NCBI RefSeq assembly: GCF_027409185.1 | Contig: NC_084474.1 | Span: forward strand, 24,271,382 to 24,335,381 | Length of the DNA: 64,000 bases | Source of the DNA: Cynocephalus volans | Taxonomy: Eukaryota > Chordata > Mammalia > Dermoptera > Cynocephalidae | Direction: 5' to 3' | In this document: piece after piece, positions 1-12,295 of the stretch | Layout of the letters: every line of letters starts with the position of its first letter | How positions within the stretch are numbered: the first letter of the stretch is position 1 | Made by a program: the position numbers and the translations under genes | Notes under the pieces: model-generated | What the model saw: only the letters and a program-made list of their open reading frames with translations | Databases searched by the model: none | Told to the model about the DNA's origin: nothing

Positions 1-157
1 AGACCCTGAACAGCTCCCCTCGGAAAGCCAGCTTCCCTATAGCTGTCTCCCTTATGCATAAGCTCTCTTTTCTTTAAATAAAGTGTTGTTCACTCTACTG
101 CTGGATGCATTGTTCATTTCTATGACTTTTGAGACCCAAGAACCTGGTCCAGTAACA
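1..157 (+). repeat. Possible 3' end of an endogenous retroviral LTR, cut by the window edge
   Basis: An AATAAA signal lies near position 77, followed by a short T/C-rich stretch that ends in CA near 157, as in the R-U5 part of a class I LTR. Only this end is present, so neither the 5' half nor a target-site duplication can be checked. No retroviral coding sequence follows. It could instead be the tail of another repeat. Confidence 0.4.
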
Positions 158-3100
158 AAAAGAGGATCTGAAAATACCTTCCCACTTTCCACCTTTCTTC
201 TCTTGACTCTCCTGGCTCTGCCACTGCATACTACTTTTTCTTACTTGGTTGTAGCCCATGTTTCAAGATGACTCTGGTACAGGGGCTTACAGTAGTAAGA
301 GCTGCAGATGTGTTGCACACAGAGTAGGAACAAACTTGCACAGGCCTAATTTTCTTATAAAACTTAATTAAAAAAATTTGTTCCACATGATATACCAATG
401 AAGAATTATTAAAATGCCTTATAACAGCACACATTTAATGTTGAAAATATTTCTAATTGAGTGATTTCAGAATTCGAAGATAAAAATGTTTATTATCTCC
501 CACTATCTGGCAAAGAAAAAAAATGTTCAAAATCACCTTTTATTTAGACATCACATTGTTTGAAATGGGCCCCAATTTCCAATGGTCATAAAAATGTAGA
601 TGAGTGATTAAAGTTCATCCCCGGGACATACTTCTTGGTCCTGAGAGGGCATGAGTTTTTTCAGTACCATTTATGTGCACAGGAAATGACTACTGACATA
701 ATCTTTAAGCCTAATAGTCAAGATTATTCTACAATTTATAATTTAAAAGCTTCTGGCTGCAGAACGCTATGGTCTAATTTATAATGAAAGCATCTGAGCA
801 ACTGAGGTATTTCACTGAGCTGAGTTGAAACTAAGACTTGTATAAACATAGGAAGGGAAATGCTTCCCAGGTTTATGTAATTAGGCAAGAATATTAATGT
901 CCCTCATTTCCAACCATGCTGCAGTACCATCTGGGTGGTGCTCATAGCCTGTAGAAAGCAAATCTACACAATTTAAGGGGCATTTATTTTTTGGTACAGC
1001 AGTCGACCACCGGCCACTGTTATGTAACAAAACTGAAGTACATATTAATTGTTTTGAGATATACAATTTTATAATATTTCCCTGAGTACTCCTTTTAGAA
1101 ATCTGCAATCTTAGCTTTTAGATATTTTTAAAGTTATAATAGCAAAAACGAAATAACTAAAAACATCCAAAATGTATACCCAGAGAAAGAGAGCAGTAGT
1201 ATAATACTAGCTACAAGTCATCTGGGAAACTGTAGATATTATGTCCTCCAGCAATGATATAAAAACAACAACAACATGAATTTGTCACACATTCAGACAG
1301 AATCTGCCAGTGCTAGAAGAGTAAAAGTTCACTGCTTTTCAAGTAATATATGTGATTGATATTTATTTTTTGGGTTTTTTAAACTTGTTTTGAGAACTTT
1401 AATGAACTGTATAAACTTTCTTCTCAATTTCTCCATTGGTAAAAGAAAAGCAGTCAGAAGTGTACTGAAATAATTATCTGTATACAGTTGACTACTGCAA
1501 CCCACAGAGGCTATGCATTTACTTTTAGTGAGCTTACATTCAATCTTTTGGCTTTTTCCCTCCCTCCAAAATTATTATTTTATCATACACAACTTAAACA
1601 TTTTTTTGTGGCCCTTTACCGATTTCTCCCTAGCCCTACCCTGGCTCCTTTCCCACATTTGGTGCCTTCAGTGATTGATATAATTTGTAATAACCCATAC
1701 AAAGTTAGAAAAGAGCATTTAGATTAAGCCATCTCTCAAAATATCTAATTTCTTCTCCCTGTCAGCTAAGAGCAATAACACAATTTTACAGAGCCAACAA
1801 GCAACTTGTCTTAATGCCAAATATAACTCACGTATTGATTTCAAAGTGAATCATGCTGGCCACTGCAGAGATGTTTTGTCTGTACTCTATTACTTCCTCA
1901 GAATGGCACTATGATACACAGAGACCTAAAGAAAAAGATTAAATAATGTGCTGGAAAATATATATAGAACTACCCTCCTCCCATCCCCTAAAAAAAGCAC
2001 TAGAACCTGAATACTTTCTCTTTAATTGGTAATAACTGGTAAGTTGCTTTCATGAATATAAAATGAGGCCCTCTGAGAGAAAGAGAAATTATTGAATAAT
2101 TTAACCTAAAGAAATTTCAACTAAAATAATTACAGTACTGTGCATTTCAGCAAGGTCAATCAGCATTTACTTTCTTTTTGCACAGTTTCTTCTAAGTTTA
2201 AAGTCTCTATGAACAGATAAAGCCACTGTTTAGGTTATCTGCCACTGCGCAGATTGGAGTAGTATGGTATAAAAAAAAAAAACTTATAAAAATGCAAAAC
2301 CACTCTTTTTATTGCCAAGTAAAATATATATCCCGTCTTTACTCCACTCCAAATACCCACTTCTACTATAAGACTTTTCCTTTCCACTTCATTCTTTTTT
2401 ATTAAGTTCATTTTTAAAAACAAGTGTATACTTTTTCTTTTTAAATAAATGCTTATTGTTTTAAACAAGTGCATATGTACTTTTTATATAGCTTTATTAA
2501 TATATGTGACATATAACAAACTAAGCTGCACTATATATTTATAGTCAGAAAAAAAACCCCAAAATTTTAAAGTCTATTAGAACTGGTTATGCTTTTAAAA
2601 AGGTATTTCTCCAGCCCCCAAAATTATCATTATAAAGGAATTTTAAGTGGGTCCGATCACTGGGAGAGCTGAGTGAACTGAAAGAAATTTAATTCAGGAT
2701 TTCCCTGCTGGTTGTGGGCTAACACTGTGATCCAAATATACTCCCTCACCCTGTCCTAAGAACAGCATGTTGAAGAAGCTAACACCAACTAGGTATCTAT
2801 CTTCTAGAAAGATTTTCAAATGTACTTTCAGTGTTTGTTAAATATCCAAAGAGACAGATACAAATTAACAGACTAATTTTCAAATAGATGCTTTATTTTT
2901 ATAATATCGCTTATCCTGACCATGAACCATTAATTAAAACAGCATGCTCTTTGTAACTTCTCTTAGATTTTTCAACCTACTGAAAGCTGTTAGCTTTCAG
3001 TATTTACTTAATAAGATGTTATGAAAATCTATGACATAAATACACTTCTTTTGCATTAAAACATTTGTAACTGGACCAGAAGAAAAAAAAGTAATACTGT

Positions 3101-3960
3101 CAAAGGCAATACTATTTAACAGGATGATTTAGAAAAGTCTGATAATTCAAGAAAAGTCACAGATTTTTCCCCGATTAAATGTTTTAAAAACTATAGCAAA
3201 CAGGTTAGCATTGTTAGCAAGAAAATCATTTTTCTAAGATTCTTACTATCAAAATTAGTGTTTACAATTCAGTTTGAGGTAATTTTAAAGAAGTTTTGAT
3301 TTCATTCCTGAAGACAAAAGATTACTTTTAGCACTTCTTATGCCAATAACTTATAATAGGGAATGGCTGAATCCAAATCTTATTTTACTTTTTATTCCTT
3401 TCAATATTATATGAGTGGGTAAATATATTCACAAATATTTAAATATACATTTTTGCTACATATTAGTATGTAGAAAGCTTTTATTATATGCCTTTTCTTT
3501 TAAAAAAGACATGCTTTGGTCACATTATAAGGAGTGTATTTACATTAAACTAATAAAATGTACAAATATCAGATATGAGCCAAAACACTTATGTTCACTG
3601 AACCAACTGAACGATAGTTCTTGCCTTCAAATGATCTTTTACTTCATTTCACTACCAAAAACTGGAAGAAAACTGAGGTGAAAAAACAGTGGTTCAACTG
3701 CTATATTAATTCAACCAAATCCATTAATATACCTTTTTATTTGCTAATCTTGGATATAATTCAGCAACTCTAAAACCGTGGGTTATTGAGAAATAAATGA
3801 GCTTCACAGTTGGAAAGGGAAATAGTAAAGATTAGGGAGAAAAGCAAGAAAGGGAGATAAAAGGGAATCTACATCAGCAAAGACATAACTGAAGTTGATT
3901 TTTTTTTCAGACATTTCTATTGCATCCCACTGTTTTGCGGTTCATTGTATTTCCTGACAA
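158..3960. other. AT-rich stretch without recognised gene
   Basis: No convincing exon, RNA gene or clear young repeat was seen. Open frames here are short, AT-rich and without family similarity. A perfect small inverted repeat lies at 2980-3000. If the TCF24 3' UTR is long, part of this stretch could belong to it. Confidence 0.5.
2980..3000. repeat. Perfect short inverted repeat
   Basis: CTGAAAGCT GTT AGCTTTCAG: a 9-bp stem with a 3-base loop and no mismatch. Confidence 0.95.
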
Positions 3961-3965
3961 ACATC

Positions 3966-3971
3966 TTTATT
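3966..3971 (-). terminator. TCF24: Candidate poly(A) signal for TCF24
   Basis: AATAAA on the minus strand, about 1.2 kb after the TCF24 stop codon. It is among the first canonical hexamers met going downstream of 5170. Others follow near 3735 and 3390. The choice is inference; no cleavage data are available. Confidence 0.3.
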
Positions 3972-3979
3972 TTATGACT

Positions 3980-4580
3980 CTGACCCCTAGGCTCCTGTTG
4001 AAAACTGACACCACTGGTGCAATCATTCAGACCCAGCTCTGTGGGCACTTGATAGCATGTGGTGTGGTGGGAAGAGGCCCATGGTGCCAGTTCATTTCAG
4101 GGTAGATTCCGTGGGGACTGCTCCGGCCTGAATTTATATCAGTATGGTCACTCTGTGTCCTCAGGCTCCTTCAAGATTCAGATCAGTGCCAGAACTCCCA
4201 AATCACATAGGATTTCTCCCATTTCATAATCCCAAGTAGGCAGATTGTGAACAGCAACTCACAAGGGGAGAAGAAGCCTGACCATAGCACTGACTGTGAG
4301 GAGGGTCATGGTGGCTCACTCAAGGCCCCCAACAGGCCTGAACATGCCACTCTCACCAGGGTGGCTGCAGCTGAACCAGCTCACCTAGCACAGGACCTGA
4401 AAGAGAGTGGAGTGGATATGTAGTGGCCAGGGAGGAGGGTGATAAACCCTGCCACCCAGTGACACCCAGTCTCCTGCTCATACTGGGCTGGAGGATACCA
4501 GTGCCTTCCACAATTTGCAAACATAGTAAAATATTGAATAACCGTCTAGGAAGGTGGCCAAGCCCTATCATATGGAGCAA
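3980..4580. other. GC-richer block, unassigned, in the possible TCF24 3' UTR
   Basis: About 600 bases clearly richer in G and C than the surroundings. Frames of 61 codons (3920-4105, plus) and 75 codons (4353-4580, minus) are open but resemble nothing I know. It may be an old LTR or DNA repeat, or single-copy 3' UTR of TCF24. I cannot decide between these. Confidence 0.3.
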
Positions 4581-5169
4581 CCATTTCTAATACTCCAAAC
4601 AAGTTTTCAAAGAGGGAAAAATAACTAGTTACCGAAGTTACTGCATTATCATATTACTGCAACAGTCTTTTCACACATATTCAGCAAAACCAAATAAATG
4701 ACCTCACACCTTTGAACTGAAATGGCTTCTTAGACCAACTATAAGCACAGACTGGTTTTCACAAAAATGGAATACTGGTATATCACAAACACAGACTTAA
4801 TTTTTTTTAACTAGGAAGACTAGAGATATCAGCTTTTCAGTTTGTAATTGATACACTATAGAACACGTGCATTCTTTGAATACATACACAATTGTCTGCT
4901 TTCATGTTTTTCTTTTTTCTAATAGCTTCTCTTGCACTATATAGTAGTGAGTCTCTGTCATTCTGAATAGGTAAGCTGTGTGTTTTATATAAGACTGATT
5001 ATTTCATTCCACATTTGTTCAGACAGATAAATCTGAACATCCAATTAAGGGTTCACATGTAGATTTTCACAAACAATGTTTGTTATGTCTGATGTAATAA
5101 ATATAGAATTATTTCAAAGTATTTAAAAACAATAGCCACCACCTATACCAGCCTCCTACAAGGGAGAGC

Positions 5170-5283
5170 CTAAGGCTGTGAGTCCGTTGGAGTGTTGCCA
5201 TGACTTGCTTTTTCTCCAGAGACAGAATGCTTCAGAAACTGACCAGTAGCACCAATGTATAATCTTGATCGCATGGGCCATTT
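5170..5283 (-). CDS. TCF24: TCF24 last coding exon
   Basis: The acceptor TTTTTCAG ends at 5284. The exon opens in phase 0 with AAA TGG CCC ATG and codes for residues 128-164, ending ...PTDSQP and a TAG at 5172-5170. The protein tail agrees with the TCF24 C-terminus as I remember it. It is too short to be noticed as an open frame alone. The adjoining exon is 5.6 kb away, at 10917. Confidence 0.93.
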   Translation of the reverse strand, partial: KWPMRSRLYIGATGQFLKHSVSGEKASHGNTPTDSQP

Positions 5284-8200
5284 CTGAAAAAGAATATTTA
5301 AACAAGAATCCAAAAGTTATTATTTATGACATATACAATATAGTCTGTGATGTTAAATATTCCAAATACCCCAGTATTTGGAATTACATAAAATTACAAA
5401 GCAATATTATGAGGCTAGTAACAATTATAATTATTAAGTACAAGGAATGACATGAAAAAGTTTATTAATGCTAACAATAAAAGTAAAAATATACCCAGAC
5501 TTTGATTCTAACTGTAGAAATAGTATGTGTGCATATGGACAAGAACTGCAAGAAGTCATAGAGAATGAATATAGTTGAAGTGTAGACGTATCTACCCCAG
5601 ATGTATTTTTTTATGTATATATATTTTTACACACACACATACATACGAATATATATACATATTTTTTTGGCGGCTGGCCAGTATGGAGATCCAAACCCTT
5701 AACCTTGGTATTATCAACACCGTGTTCTAACCAACTGAGCTAATCGGCCAGCTCCCAAAATGTTTAAATTTCGAATTAAACCTAAAACAAATTTAAGCCT
5801 AAAACTACATCCCTGGCTTTAAAGAAATTTTAAAAAGTTATATGTAGTATATGTGTAGTATATGTGTCTACACTTATCAAAGAATCACAATGAAAAGTGA
5901 CTAATTCAATCATCTAAATGTTTTCTCTAGCTAAAAGCAGTATCTGGAAGTTGCAAATATTAGAATGTTTGGTGTTATATAAACAAAACAACCAGATTAA
6001 ATGTCTGGATGTACTAGCATCATACAGCTCTAACCTTTCAGTAATCACCACATTTGAATTCCTTATTGGGATTTTTCTAAATTCACGTTTATGATGGATA
6101 ACTTCTCAAACAATATAATTTATTGCCACATAACATAATGATGAAAAAACGTATTACATGAGGAGTACTTTCATATAGAACTTTTGAGGGGGAGGGGGTT
6201 CATATAATCAGTTTAGTTCTAAGGCCCACGGAATACTAATCAAATAAACACTACTTATAAAAATATATACAAAGATAAGTCTTTAGACTAAAAAAGTGCA
6301 ACTCCCAAAGGTCAGCAATGCAGTCCCACACTCTCCAGGGAGCAAGCGCTGCTGTGAGCAGCAAGGCTGCCGATCTTCATCAATGAACACGTGCAGGCAG
6401 ACTGCAGGTTACACAGCACCACGGAATATTTTGAAATGCCTGGCAGATAATCCACAGTGCTCAAATAGAGGTACAATTAACATGCCAAAGACATAGAGCT
6501 CTGGGTTCTCAACCCAAGTTGCATATTAGAATCACCCAGAGAGCTTTAAACAAATACTGATGGCCAAGTCACACCCCAGACTAATCAAATCAGAATGGAC
6601 TATACCTCTGTTACAGAAATAATAGAATAGAACATACAGTCAGGTTTTAACAGGGAAAATATAAGCCTTCATTGTATTTCCGAGCACAGTTATTTTTGCC
6701 TAAACTGGGATTCCAAATGTAAATTGTAGTCAGAAAGAATATTAAGTCGGCATGTAATATTATCTAGGAAGTTTCTGTTCTGTCACAACCAATAAAAGTC
6801 CTATTTTTATGACTCCAGATGTGATAAGTAAATTTGCTCCCATGTAGTTCAGATCCCTTGAGAGTCCAAAATTCAGGTTATTCTGGTTGGGAACCTATAC
6901 CTCAAACATGGATAAAACATAAAATTTATGTTACTTGGAATTTAAAATGGCCCACTCCCATACAATCTTCTTATAAATAACCTTGTATGTTATGTTAGAT
7001 ACAGTAAAAAGATTTACACCATGCTTAATTTTGCAAAGCCATTTCAATATTTTTAAACCACACGTGCATTCTTATATATTCTGAGTGTGTCACTGTCACT
7101 GGTCCTGCCCTTGAGATCCTTGCTACTGGCTGGTAACCTGAGGTTCATCTGATATGTCAAGACCTGGTATTGTTAGATCAGATTTAAGTCCTGCATTATA
7201 CTGAAGAACCCAATGCTACAGTGTTATGGACAGAATGCTTGTGTCCCTCCTGCCTCCAATTCATATGTTGAAACCCTAACCCCTGTGATGTTATGTGGAG
7301 ACAGGGCTTTTGGGAGATAATTAGGGCTAGATTAGGTCATGAGGGTGGCCCCTCATGATGGGACTAGTGGTCTTTTAAAATAGAATTCAATCTCTTTCTC
7401 TCTCCCTCTTGGTGTGCATGTACCAGGGAGCAGAGGCCATCTGAGAAGACAGAGAGAAGTGAACCATCTGCAAGCCTGCAAGAGAGCCCTCGCCAGGAAC
7501 TGAACCCTGCTAACACCTTGATCTTGGAATTTCCAGCCTTCAGACTCTGAGAAAATAAACTTGTTTTTTAAGAAACCAAGTCTATGGTGTTTTGTTGTGG
7601 CAGTCCCAGCAGACAAATACTTGTGTATAGTATAGGGCAGAAATCATCAATTTCAAGTGCAGGATTTTTAATAATATTATAAACCAGTGCTTCTCAGCAT
7701 TTTAGCCCCCTGCCCTATTCTCATGAGCATAAAAATCTGCTCAAATCTCAAATATAATTTGAGAATTATGTGAATACACTTAAAAAGAAATAAAATCAAA
7801 ATACTATTGAATGTTCCCCTGGTGGTGCTCATATGTGTACCTAGGTTCTACTGTGTTGAGAATTGCTCAAAATCATTCGACCAAGCATGGAGACAAATGA
7901 AGGTGTCTGTTCCTTATATCCCTGTGAGGACATAAATAATTAATGAAGCAAACCTAAAGATGTGTATGTGGATTTTTGCTTCCTTTTTCATGGATTTAAT
8001 AATTAAAATTTTCCCTTTTAAGAACTGTGTCCTTGATTTTCAAAAAGACTGATAATGATTTTATTCAACTTAATTTAATGTAGACACATAAATAAGTTTT
8101 GCGAGTCAGAAATTAAAATGTAAATAAAATTTTGGTTAGGTTGTATGTCACCATGATACCAAAAAAAACAAAACAAAACAGCTGACTGATTTACATTTCA

Positions 8201-11200
8201 CTTTTCCATGTTTTGTTTTAGCATTGTGTAGATTAACACAATCCTGAGCTCTATGTTCCCTCGTAAGGTATATTTAAAACCATGTAGTTTCATTAAGCTT
8301 AGAAAAATCTAGCAAACTAACAATTAACCTGAACTAAACCTGAAACTAAAGGCCTTAAGAATGCACTCTTGGTCTAGTTAAATGACCCCAAAATAACAAA
8401 ACCTGTATTTATTTTTAACAATTATTGTTTATCTATATTATGGACAATGATTCTTAAGGGGTATGGCAAATAATAAAGTCACCTGTGCTTTTCTCCCAGT
8501 GTAAAGATCTGAAATACACTCCTGTTCTCTTGGAGAATCACTGCTCTTTTGGCCATTGGTGATGGTCGAAATCATTCGCACTCCAAAGGGATAAAAACTG
8601 CTGTCTTAAGCTATGGCCCAGGATTCCAGTCTCTTAAACCTTTCAGTTTCATTTCAGATAACTCTTAATGTAAATCCCAACAGTGTTAACATGCTAACAA
8701 CACTAATAATAAGGACTGATGTTTGAAATCATGGCCTTGAAATATCTGTTAAAAGATCTTTGATTGCCAGAGTAAGAGTAACACTATGTGGTAAGGGAGG
8801 AAAATAGCCATTTTAGAACACTTTTTACTAAGGGCTACAAGAGTTTATAATGAGCCTTTAATTAAACAAAAAGTACAAATAATCAGAATATTTTTATTCC
8901 TTTTCCATTAATCAAAGATATACTTAATTTTTAAACATTCTGGTGGTATCTCTAAAATTATGTGTTAACAGGTGGTTTCAATTATGCATATAAAATCTCT
9001 TTCCCCATAATCTCCCCAGCACATGGTTATAACTCTTTTATGACAAACATAACATTCTCCCTCACAGTACTCTTATTTTTATTTTTGTCTTTGTCTCTGT
9101 AATATGTTCACTTACAGAAGGGACTAAGTCTTACTCATAATTGTATTTGCACTCATAATACAGTGCTTTGCACATAGTAGGAACTCAATAAATGTTTGAT
9201 TTTCAAACTTGTTTGATTTTAGTCACTTGTTCAACCATCATCAATTTCATTTTTTTAAGAGGTAATCTTTGGCCTTGTATTATCTCTAGTTAAAATCAAA
9301 ATTGACTCAGAGAACAAATGAGATTTAATTTTTCTTAAAATAATTATGACTACAAAAACATTTGGTACATGAATCAAGTGCCAAAAAAGGCCTACTATAC
9401 TCATTGTTCCATGAAAATGATGCTTCTACATAATTCATTCAAAAAAGCATTTCAAGAAACTTAAGTGAAAAACAACTTGATATCTCATTCTGAATTATAT
9501 CTCTCACAAAGGAGGCATTTAGCAATTGCTTTTTGTATTCAAATCTACTTAGCATTAAAATAAACTTGCTTAGAGTATATGGGAAATGTCAAGTCAAAAG
9601 AAATCTAACATTAATGGTATATTTGAATAGCAGTTTAATGTACACTGTAATACAAAACCTCTTAATTAATAATGAGTGACTTTTCCACTGAGAATATGTT
9701 ATAAAACTCAGTAATAGGATGGGGTTTATCATAATAATAAATAAATGATATTTCATGTTTTTATATTTGAAATTATTTAAGTCTATCATCATGTGGATTA
9801 TTATTGTAAAGTAAAGTTTGTTAAACCTCACCACAGAATTGTAAGTTCAGTTACTATTACAGGCTGTGCTTTAGCATATTTCAAAAATGATTATTCAATA
9901 ATTTATTGAACACTGATGTACTTAAGGCTAAGTTCTAATTTTGCACTTGAGTGTCAAAATGCTTCAGAATGGTGGAACAAAAATTGAAAATTTATGTTTA
10001 GCAAATGTAGAGATGATGATGTATTTGGAACAGAAAGCCAGATCAATGTAAGATTTCAAAATGATCAAATCTAGGAGAAAAGAACCATGCAAAATTAAAC
10101 ACTGCAATATAAGTAATGAATCATAATCATATATGCCATATAAAATGAAAACCATGACCATTCTACCTATAAGTAAAGAAACTACGCAAAATGGATTCTC
10201 TTGGCTAATTACATTCTGTAATTACATTACAGAACTTGAATATATGTAGTATTTAATCAATTCACTCACCATACATGTCAACGTATTATGAAAACTATTC
10301 AAAAACATTATAGCTTTTTCTAACGTTCTTGGTAGTTTTCTAGCCCATGATATTTAACCTTTAACAGACAAACTTCATTCCATGGGGATGCAGAACGGTC
10401 TCATATGTTCTTACTAGTTTTAACAAAAAATTTCAACAGTGTTTTACTAGGCTTACTTAGGGGCAGATAATTCCATCACTCCATTTAATTCGTGAAACTT
10501 TCCAAACATCCCATTAAAAACACAATGGAAATGTAATTACGTAAATTAAAAATATTAAAAACTCTCAAAAGGTAATAAACGCAACTCAGATATTAAAAAT
10601 AATCAGAACCTGCAACTAAACCCCGTTTCTCACCTTGGGAGAAACACAAATCCGCCAGCCGGTAAGGCGCCTGAGAGACCCCTACCCAAGCCACCCCAGT
10701 AAACACCTCACCCACCACCTGCGAACGGTTAAGGAGCAGCGTCTTGCAGGCAAATCTTGCCACCGGTGCCCTGGCGGACTGAGATCGCTCTCCCGGTCTG
10801 TTCCCCGCCTCACCTGGAGGGAGGGGTGAGAGCTCGGAGGCGTCTGCTCAGGCGGTAACAGAGGATGGGTCAATGTGCTCCCTGCCCGAACCCCGCAGTG
10901 CACCCTGCCCGCCTACCTTGACCGGGTGCAGGTAGCCGTCGCCGCGCAGGGCGCCCAGCCCGGGGTCGGCCGGCACCTCTGTGTCGTCCTGCAGGCTGCG
11001 GGTGAGGTGCGCAATGTAGGTGGTGGCCAGGAGCAGCACGTCCAGCTTGGACAGCTTGGTGTCGGGAGGCACGGACGGCAGCGTGCGCTGCAGTTCAAGG
11101 AAGGCGTGCCGCAGGGTCTGCACGCGGCTGCGCTCCCGAGCCGCGTTCGCCGCCGCCGGCCGCCCGCCGCCTGAGCGCGCGCAGCCCCCCGGCCCCGGCC

Positions 11201-11297
11201 CGGTCCGCCCCGGGCTCGAGTCTTGGGTGACGGCAGCTTGGGGCGCGGGCTCGGCGCTGGCGTCCAGGGGGCTGCCCGAGGGGCGGCCGCGGTCCAT
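5170..11297 (-). CDS. TCF24: TCF24, bHLH transcription factor (two coding exons joined)
   Basis: Joining 11297-10917 to 5283-5170 gives 164 residues with no internal stop, close to the 167 I recall for human TCF24. The N-terminus (1-49) is Gly/Pro/Ala-rich. The bHLH domain spans about 50-103: basic region with [14 protein letters not shown], helix 1, a loop with PPDTKLSK, and helix 2 [17 protein letters not shown]. The C-terminal tail (128-164) comes from exon 3 and starts [11 protein letters not shown]. Such proteins dimerise, usually with E proteins, and act in the nucleus on E-boxes; the targets of TCF24 are poorly known. The start codon at 11297-11295 is the first ATG after a strong acceptor at 11321. 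The splice is GT-AG, phase 0. PPP1R42 lies just upstream on the same strand, as in human 8q13. Confidence 0.93.
5662..5756 (-). repeat. tRNA-Ile-derived SINE, monomer (CYN type)
   Basis: On the minus strand it reads GGCCGATTAGCTCAGTTGGTTAG, with an intact A box, then a B-box region GGGTTTGGATCTCC, and ends CTGGCCAGCCGCC plus an A-run. This order matches tRNA-Ile. No anticodon stem function is expected. Confidence 0.85.
6500..6610 (+). repeat. MER5-like hAT DNA transposon fragment
   Basis: The run of GGTTCTCAACCC, AGAATCACCCAGAGAGCTTT and a diverged core ending near AATCAGAATGG follows the consensus of MER5-type non-autonomous hAT elements. The copy is old and truncated. Confidence 0.55.
7222..7620 (+). 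repeat. Solo LTR of MLT1/MaLR type (ERVL)
   Basis: It starts TGTTATGGACAGAATG, contains ATTCATATGTTGAAACCCTAA and GGAGATAATTAGG, carries an AATAAA near 7553, and ends with the GTTGTGGCAGTCCCAGCA segment typical of MLT1 ends. There is no internal retroviral sequence beside it. Ancient mammalian insertion. Confidence 0.75.
9100..9205 (+). repeat. L2 LINE 3' end
   Basis: CAGTGCTTTGCACATAGTAGGAACTCAATAAATG is the usual L2 3' terminal signature. (Split here: CAGTGCTTTGCACATAGTAG followed by GAACTCAATAAATG.) The 5' limit is uncertain. Confidence 0.65.
10917..11297 (-). CDS. TCF24: TCF24 first coding exon (bHLH domain)
   Basis: It codes for residues 1-127, including the whole bHLH domain. The donor AAG|GTAGGC at 10917/10916 ends the exon in phase 0. 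The frame stays open for 22 more codons past the donor (to 10848), but that extension lies after a good splice site and is not expected in the protein. The exon begins at 11320, after TCTCTCCTTTGCAG, so 23 bases of 5' UTR precede the ATG. Confidence 0.94.
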
Positions 11298-11798
11298 TGC
11301 AGCTTCCCGTGCCGCGCGCGCTGCAAAGGAGAGAAGGCGCGGTGAGGCCGGAGCTTAACCCGAGAGGCGCAGCCCTCCCGCTCTCCCTGCGCGCCGCCCG
11401 GCCGCCCGACGGTTTTGCCTGGGGCGCGTTTTGCCTCCCGGCGTCTGGGGAGAGTCGTGGGGGCTCAGAGTCATGAGGAGGGGCGCGGTGCCGGCTTTGC
11501 TTTTCACCGACAAATTAAGCGAAAGAGCTACTCTAGCGGGGAAGAAAGACGTCAGAGGCAAAGCTCCTGTTGGGCACATGTTCGCGAGTAACGTTATCCG
11601 GCCAGTCCTGTAGCAAAAGTGGTGCGAGTCATTGTCGCCGGCCGTGGCGGTGGCTCGCCGGCCGCCCTCGGGCCATTCGCGCTGGGGGGAACTTCCTCCG
11701 GAGGAGTGGGGGGACCCCTGGTCGCACCTCGGACTAAGGCACCCGCTATTGCTCCGATCCCGGGAACCGAGTGGCCCAGGTTGGACCGGGACCCTCAC

Positions 11799-11920
11799 CT
11801 TTCCTGGAGCGGCCGTGCGGGGCTCGGTTCCGCTGTGCGAGTGGGCGAGGGCTGTGGAGCAGGGTCTGCGTGGCCAGGGCCGCGCCGCTCACTCCATCCC
11901 CGCCCGGCGGAGTCGACGGC
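11799..11920 (-). other. TCF24: Predicted 5' noncoding exon of TCF24
   Basis: A strong donor, AAAG|GTGAGGGT, ends at 11799 and the acceptor at 11321 opens the coding exon. The 5' limit is set from the TATA-like box about 30 bases upstream. It is inferred from sequence signals only. Confidence 0.55.
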
Positions 11921-11943
11921 CACTTCCAGCCCCTGCTCGCCGC

Positions 11944-11953
11944 GCCTTTTATG
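11944..11953 (-). promoter_or_regulatory. TCF24: TATA-like box of TCF24
   Basis: The minus strand reads GCATAAAAGGCGCG inside a CpG island. It sits about 150 bases before a strong donor and downstream of CCAAT and GC boxes, so the start site should fall near 11915-11925. Confidence 0.6.
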
Positions 11954-12064
11954 CAGGCGCCCTCGCGGCCAGGCGTGTGTCCTGCGGGCAGCGACGGCAG
12001 GTGGAGCGGAGGTCCTCGTCCACCCGAGGGGCTACGCTGGGGGCTGCGGCCGCGCGGAGCCGCC

Positions 12065-12133
12065 CCATTGGCGGCGGGGGAGTCATTAATCACTGCCCCG
12101 GGGGCGGGGCGGGGCGCCGTCGGACCCCGCCCC
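12065..12133 (-). promoter_or_regulatory. TCF24: CCAAT box and GC boxes upstream of TCF24
   Basis: CCAATGG on the minus strand at 12071-12065 suits NF-Y. GGGGCGGGGCGGGGC at about 12102-12116 and CCCCGCCCC at 12125-12133 suit Sp1/KLF factors. The order GC box, CCAAT, TATA toward the gene supports this as the core promoter. Confidence 0.6.
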
Positions 12134-12249
12134 TGCAGCCCTGCGCCGCGCCCAGCTTTTCCCGGGGCGGGACGCGGAGGGCTACGTGTCGAGGGTCCGC
12201 CGTGTTGGCTGCTGCTGGGGCCGCGGTCCGGGCTGGAGGCTGCCTGCCA

Positions 12250-12295
12250 GGCCTTTGCAAGTCGCATCGCCTGGCCTTTGCGAGTCACATCGCCT
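12250..12295. repeat. 23-bp tandem duplication upstream of the TCF24 promoter
   Basis: Two adjacent copies, 12250-12272 and 12273-12295, agree at 21 of 23 positions. Each begins GGCCTTTGC and ends CATCGCCT. Both differences are G/A exchanges at CpG positions. Confidence 0.85.

Larger units (their letters stand above)
5284..10629 (-). other. TCF24: TCF24 intron between coding exons
   Basis: With 10630-10916 this is the 5.6-kb intron. It holds a tRNA-Ile SINE (5662-5756), an AT-rich dinucleotide tract (about 5605-5665), a MER5-like fragment (about 6500-6610), an MLT1 LTR (7222-7620) and an L2 tail (about 9100-9205). The remaining stretches show no gene. Confidence 0.7.

Noticed and set aside
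10875-11358. Plus-strand open frames of 99 and 112 codons over the TCF24 coding exon
   Set aside because: They are shadows of the GC-rich bHLH exon on the other strand; they show no domain and no splice logic.
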